Below are positions 48,002 through 51,469 of a stretch of 51,469 nt of DNA, piece after piece (the first letter of the stretch is position 1; the number at the start of each line of letters is the position of its first letter). Source of the stretch: a virus; the IMG/VR virus record IMGVR_UViG_3300005663_000061, positions 1 to 51,469 of that record; one strand, 5' to 3'. The notes below the pieces were generated by a model. That model searched no databases. It was not told the origin of the DNA and was given only the letters and a program-made list of their open reading frames with translations. A program made the translations under genes and the position numbers.

Positions 48002-48324
48002 AAGACCCACCAAGCGATTTTAGATGTTCCATGAATTGCCTGATCGCCATTAGGATTTGTCCACCCCTCACACTTAGCAAAATCAGCAGCCCAATGAACC
48101 ACCAACTCAGCAATACCAAGCCAAACGCTCCCAGTTATCAACGCCACAACACCACCATGAATCAGGGAATGAGCGGTTAGCCAATAATACCAACACGGGA
48201 CATATTTCTGACCATCGGGAATCCAGTCCGGTTTATTCTTTCTGCTCTTTAGCTTCGCCATAACATCCGGCTGAAGCGCAAAATCAGCCAGAGCATGTCC
48301 AACAAAAAACAAGAATAAAACCAT
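47989..48324 (-). CDS. DUF3307-like integral membrane protein (111 residues)
   Basis: The start MVLFLFFVGHALADFALQPD lies in the tail of the previous gene. Motifs AHSLIHGG, LGIAELVVHWAADF and HGTSKIAWWVL match the DUF3307 family, known in bacteria and some phages but without an established role. About three membrane helices with conserved His and Asp residues are visible. Its last codons overlap the portal start. Confidence 0.65.
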   Translation of the reverse strand: MVLFLFFVGHALADFALQPDVMAKLKSRKNKPDWIPDGQKYVPCWYYWLTAHSLIHGGVVALITGSVWLGIAELVVHWAADFAKCEGWTNPNGDQAIHGTSKIAWWVLWLI

Positions 48325-48328
48325 GAGA

Positions 48329-48598
48329 CTACTCAATGTCGAATCTCCTGGTTCCCCTAACCCTATCTGGGTTTCCCTCTTTGTCTCTCCACATCTCTCC
48401 ACGCTCGATGTTGAGATCGTCCATAAGCATTTCAAGAGCCGCCCTGGTTGTTGGTTTCATCTCTCTTGCCTTCACGACTTCCTCAAGAATGCACTCGGCA
48501 CCCTGAGAGTTAGGCGCTCTATAGATGATCAAGTTACCAACCATGTCATCTCCGAACCACTCATCTACTGCGTTATGCACTTCTTCAATTGTCTTCAT
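48329..48598 (-). CDS. Hypothetical protein, 89 residues
   Basis: The start MKTIEEVHNAVDEWFGDD lies just after the previous gene stop. The sequence is acidic in the first half, then basic (ERGEMWRDKEGNPDRVRG). No family was recognised. Confidence 0.55.
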   Translation of the reverse strand: MKTIEEVHNAVDEWFGDDMVGNLIIYRAPNSQGAECILEEVVKAREMKPTTRAALEMLMDDLNIERGEMWRDKEGNPDRVRGTRRFDIE

Positions 48599-48602
48599 GG
48601 GA

Positions 48603-48857
48603 TCACTGGACAACTGCTGGAGATTGACTAACTGTCTCGTCAGCGTTGTCGAACGACCGGAGGTCTTCCCCGCGGTCGGTGCGGTCCATCGTTGCAAGGG
48701 TCGTCGCGTTCGGGATCCGGCTCCATGTCCCGCGCAAGATTTTCCGTGTCCACAACAAAAGTCGAATCACATTCACGACAGGTCGCCCCTTGACACGCCC
48801 CACCGGCCAGTCGCGCTTATCCAAAACTGCATCACTCCTCCTACTACTGATCTTCAT
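48603..48857 (-). CDS. Uncertain CDS; possible frameshift region
   Basis: The longest frame here gives 84 codons (MKISSRRSDAVLDKRDW), but a stronger ribosome site (AGTAGGAGGAGTG) serves ATG 48830-48832 in another frame, MQFWISATGRW. That frame soon stops. A third frame then reads CQGATCRECDSTFVVDTEN and onward to a stop at 48640, with two Cys pairs as in zinc proteins. A one-base change in the GGGG run near 48800 would join the second and third frames. I cannot decide between them. Confidence 0.35.
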   Translation of the reverse strand: MKISSRRSDAVLDKRDWPVGRVKGRPVVNVIRLLLWTRKILRGTWSRIPNATTLATMDRTDRGEDLRSFDNADETVSQSPAVVQ

Positions 48858-48882
48858 TATCGAACTACCACCTTTCGATTAT

Positions 48883-49248
48883 CTACCCTGTGTAGCCGCT
48901 ACCGGCCCTAGACGGCAAGGGGCCAAAGTCGATGTCTCCACCGCTGGGGCCCTTGTCTTTCCTGGTCATGCCAAGCTCCGGTCGCGGCCCGGATGTCATA
49001 AGACTTTCCAACAGCCACGCGAGAAACCTCTTATCCTCCGTACCAGCCGGGGTATCCGGGGCAGCAACATACGGCCCCATGTCAGATGCCCTCGGTGCCT
49101 TACCCGCACCGGATCTGTATCCCGCAATTCCCTGTCGGAGAGCGGGCCAACGATCCTCGCCAACTCGCCCCCTAAGTTGCGCAATGGACTCGGGAGACCA
49201 CTGGTCAAATCTGCCCAACTGTGAATGATCAAATCTGTTTTCCGGCAT
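48883..49248 (-). CDS. Hypothetical protein, 121 residues
   Basis: The start MPENRFDHSQLGRFDQW follows GGGGACAG. The N-terminus is helical, and the C-terminal part is Gly/Pro-rich and possibly disordered (KDKGPSGGDIDFGPLPS). It ends just before the uncertain CDS and begins just inside the large-terminase end. No family was recognised. Confidence 0.55.
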   Translation of the reverse strand: MPENRFDHSQLGRFDQWSPESIAQLRGRVGEDRWPALRQGIAGYRSGAGKAPRASDMGPYVAAPDTPAGTEDKRFLAWLLESLMTSGPRPELGMTRKDKGPSGGDIDFGPLPSRAGSGYTG

Positions 49249-49256
49249 CTGTCCCC

Positions 49257-50879
49257 CTATGTCACACACTCAAGCCCGTAGGCTCTGCCAACCTCGCCGA
49301 CAAACGAATCAAAATAATCAAGGTCGTCTGACTTCTCTATGTCGGGCGATTTACCACGCCAGTACTCCACGTGGTATGCCAAGCTGTCAGCCAGGTTGGG
49401 AGACTTCCCGATAACCTTGCCACCGACAACCTGTAGGTTAATCAACTCCTGGGTCAGCTTGCGCTGTCCCTTGGTGAAGTACACTTGCTGGTTGCGGATA
49501 AACGGCTGTAACGCATCCACGATACGCGACCCCTTGGACTTAGTTCCCGGTTTAACCGGCCTAATCGGGAAGTGTATCCCGCGCTCTATCATGGTTTTCT
49601 TCAAGGACCACTTCAGCGTCTTCTGGAAAGACACGTCTTCGGGACTCACCACATGCGGGTCCCACTCTTGCGCCATGTCCATGATCTTGTTGATCAGGTC
49701 AAACGGCAGGGCGCGGGCAGCCCATGCGTCAAGGACGAAGATAAGTCCGGTCTGCCTGTCATGTCCACAGACGGTGATAGCAGACTCGTCAGTGTTCTTT
49801 CCCTCTCCAGTGGCAGGGTCGATGGTCATGCTGCGGTAAAGTGCCTCTACAGGGCGTACAATGGTGTCTGTGGCCGTCTTGATGAGCACGGCAGGCTTGC
49901 CGAACCGGGTAGTGGTCCAAGAGAAGTTCTTGATGTCTTCCTTGCGGAAGCGGCGCATGTCATCTGAGACCTCAAGGTTGAGATACTGATGCACGAAGTC
50001 GTACTCAGATTCTTTGCGTATGTTGTCCAGGGTATCGTTTGTAAACCCACAATCACGCTCCTCGTCGTAAGGCCATATGGGCTCACCGTCCTCAAGAATG
50101 GTTACTTTCCCGATGCTCGCAAGAAAGTCCCTATAACGATGGTCAACATAGCAACCCAGGAGTAACACCTCATGGGTCTGACAAATGATTCCATCGGGGT
50201 CAAGCTCCCAATTGTAAAACTCTCCGGGCCATCTAGTCCCGACACCAACTCGAAGATCACGCGCCGGGCGGACAAACAGCGGGTTAGACCGCTTAATAAA
50301 GTTTACAGCCTTGGACTGTTGAACCTCGGAGTCGATCATCGTCTCGTCAATTAAATCGTCAAGCACATGGTCTGTAAAGTGACCACCAATTATTCTTGAA
50401 TCCGTGCCGTGAGCCTCAATAGTACCCTCACGATAGTTGCCGACGCGAGGAAGCCTGAGATAGTTCGCCCTGGACCGACATTTAGGATCACCAAAGTTAA
50501 GAACCCTATCAGGAAAAAAATGCTCCAGATTTTCACTAATGGCAAATGTATTTGTAACAGCCTCTAATGTTTTCTCTGCGTTCTTCGACGACGCCATCAT
50601 GTACAGGATTCTGGCCTCTGGGTCAGTCATCGCCCGCCAGGTGAGGAGCGATGTCCCAAAATAGCTGGTTTTCAGATGACCGCGCGGGGTTATGATAATG
50701 AACCTGCGCTTACCAGCAAGATACCTTGTCATAAACCACTCGTCCATCGCCTTGTGGAATGGGTTGTTAAGCCACGTGAGACCGCACATGAGGATGCCAG
50801 TCCACAGCGGGCTGCTAGTACACAGCTCTACTATCTCGTCATGGTCCTGCCCCACTCTAGCGCATTTCTCGCAATACAA
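49257..50879 (-). CDS. terL: Terminase large subunit
   Basis: The start is probably TTG 50877-50879 (MYCEKCARVGQDH, 540 residues), nine bases after GAAGAGG. Another TTG at 50897 lies before that site. The ATPase has a variant Walker A (TPRGHLKTS, about residue 65-73) and Walker B HVLDDLIDE (about 171-179). The nuclease follows with MTIDPATGEGKNTDESA and LIFVLDAWAARA acidic residues. The enzyme cuts concatemers and drives DNA through the portal. Confidence 0.85.
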   Translation of the reverse strand: MYCEKCARVGQDHDEIVELCTSSPLWTGILMCGLTWLNNPFHKAMDEWFMTRYLAGKRRFIIITPRGHLKTSYFGTSLLTWRAMTDPEARILYMMASSKNAEKTLEAVTNTFAISENLEHFFPDRVLNFGDPKCRSRANYLRLPRVGNYREGTIEAHGTDSRIIGGHFTDHVLDDLIDETMIDSEVQQSKAVNFIKRSNPLFVRPARDLRVGVGTRWPGEFYNWELDPDGIICQTHEVLLLGCYVDHRYRDFLASIGKVTILEDGEPIWPYDEERDCGFTNDTLDNIRKESEYDFVHQYLNLEVSDDMRRFRKEDIKNFSWTTTRFGKPAVLIKTATDTIVRPVEALYRSMTIDPATGEGKNTDESAITVCGHDRQTGLIFVLDAWAARALPFDLINKIMDMAQEWDPHVVSPEDVSFQKTLKWSLKKTMIERGIHFPIRPVKPGTKSKGSRIVDALQPFIRNQQVYFTKGQRKLTQELINLQVVGGKVIGKSPNLADSLAYHVEYWRGKSPDIEKSDDLDYFDSFVGEVGRAYGLECVT

Positions 50880-50880
50880 G

Positions 50881-51147
50881 CTAGATGGCCTCTTCAACTA
50901 TAGCTAAGATTTCATTCTCTTGAACCATTATATAGACTTCATCATCGATAGATAAATCAATCCCAGAAAATCTACCGATAAGAACAGACTGTTCCGGTGT
51001 TACGCCTGATTTTGGCCCAGTAAAAACAACCGTTGCCCTTATTGGTTTCTCACCGGCAATCTCTGGAAGGATAATACCGCTTTTAAGTTCCCGACAAACG
51101 GCGTCCCTCTTCAACAAAACTCTATTACCTAGCAGTTTTATGTTCAT
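50881..51147 (-). CDS. GroES-like co-chaperonin
   Basis: This 88-residue protein has the Cpn10 pattern: MNIKLLGNRVLLKRDAVC, then SGIILPEIAGEKPIRATVV and a conserved strand ending NEILAIVEEAI. The mobile loop is the GIILPE region. Phage GroES homologues such as T4 gp31 help host GroEL fold the capsid protein. Its ATG overlaps the upstream gene. It ends exactly where the terminase ribosome site lies. Confidence 0.8.
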   Translation of the reverse strand: MNIKLLGNRVLLKRDAVCRELKSGIILPEIAGEKPIRATVVFTGPKSGVTPEQSVLIGRFSGIDLSIDDEVYIMVQENEILAIVEEAI

Positions 51148-51362
51148 ATGGCCTCTTCCACCAAGCCCTCAGTGAAGGCATAGTCATCCCACTTCCTGTT
51201 GATCATGCGATACTGCTCGTCGTCAACCTCAAGCTCAAATACACAAAGATCACCAATAGAGTCATAATCCATCTTGATTAGCTTTACAGGCATGTCAAGG
51301 TTGTGCTGAGTCTGTACCATGTCCTCGATCTGGTCACATGAAACACTCAGTTCTAGCTTCAT
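51144..51362 (-). CDS. Hypothetical protein, 72 residues
   Basis: It starts MKLELSVSCDQIEDMVQTQ and ends FTEGLVEEAI. The ending VEEAI and its DNA (GAAGAGGCCAT) are shared with the GroES-like gene, so the same sequence supplies a ribosome site twice. The start overlaps the small-terminase stop by ATGA. No family was recognised. Confidence 0.6.
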   Translation of the reverse strand: MKLELSVSCDQIEDMVQTQHNLDMPVKLIKMDYDSIGDLCVFELEVDDEQYRMINRKWDDYAFTEGLVEEAI

Positions 51363-51469
51363 TGGACCTCCCTAACCACCTCGGCGTCCTCTGCGTCAAT
51401 AATGTGGCTGTCCTTTTCTTTGTTAAAATCGGATCTCATATCTTTAATCAGCTTCAAGCTCTCTAGCGC
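51359..51469 (-). CDS. Small terminase subunit-like protein, C-terminal part (runs in from the right edge)
   Basis: A frame open to base 51469 reads ALESLKLIKDMRSDFNKEKD and ends AEDAEVVREVQ. Counting the terminal GCGC once joins it in frame to the left-edge gene (...EDAA+LESLK...). If the ends abut without overlap, the left frame would instead stop after eight codons here. An internal ATG at 51437-51439 has no good ribosome site, so an independent 26-residue gene is unlikely. Confidence 0.5.
   Translation of the reverse strand, partial: ALESLKLIKDMRSDFNKEKDSHIIDAEDAEVVREVQ

Overview
The window is the genome, or nearly all of the genome, of a tailed double-stranded DNA phage (Caudoviricetes). 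It has a portal, large terminase, HK97-like capsid, scaffold-like protein, T7 gp11/gp12-type tail proteins, very large probable ejection and tail proteins, a DnaB-type helicase, a RecE-like nuclease and a lysis cassette. The tail genes suggest a podovirus, and I see no long tape-measure or major tail-tube gene. No host can be named. Sigma70-like promoters (TTGACA) and strong Shine-Dalgarno sites point to a bacterial host. I found no integrase, DNA polymerase, RNA polymerase or recognisable repressor.

The two window ends appear to join. A minus-strand gene resembling a small terminase subunit runs off base 1. A minus-strand open frame running in from base 51469 continues it if the GCGC shared by both ends is counted once. 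It lies just upstream of the GroES-like and large-terminase genes, so the contig is probably a circularly permuted genome cut inside the small-terminase gene.

Layout. (1) 1-5126, minus: small early genes, endonuclease VII, and an RNA locus (1489-2237) with a His tRNA, a 3' half of a Ser tRNA, a tRNA-like element and a candidate pseudoknotted RNA. (2) 5127-6096: control region of about 1 kb with promoters, 9-bp tandem repeats and nested palindromes (origin-like), and three similar 18-bp inverted-repeat operators. (3) 6097-8473, plus: eleven tightly packed tiny genes, several with paired CxxC motifs, ending at an intrinsic terminator. (4) 8867-14761, minus: replication and recombination genes (helicase, annealing-protein candidate, RecE-like exonuclease). 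(5) 14762-14925: divergent promoters. (6) 14926-19761, plus: PDDEXK nuclease, a family of coiled-coil/zinc-ribbon paralogues, a secreted glycoside-hydrolase-like protein and an HExxH protein. (7) 19667-23082, minus: lysis (spanin candidates, holin candidate, M15 endolysin) plus a DnaQ-like exonuclease. (8) 23132-51469, minus: virion genes, read from packaging (right end) through portal, scaffold, capsid, fibres and tail to ejection proteins.

The early and replication blocks share a promoter type, TTGACA-N17-TAGGGT or TAGTGT. Two of these promoters carry an identical upstream element at identical spacing, suggesting coordinated control by one regulator. Most small genes overlap by ATGA, TAATG or GTGA, so translational coupling is the rule.
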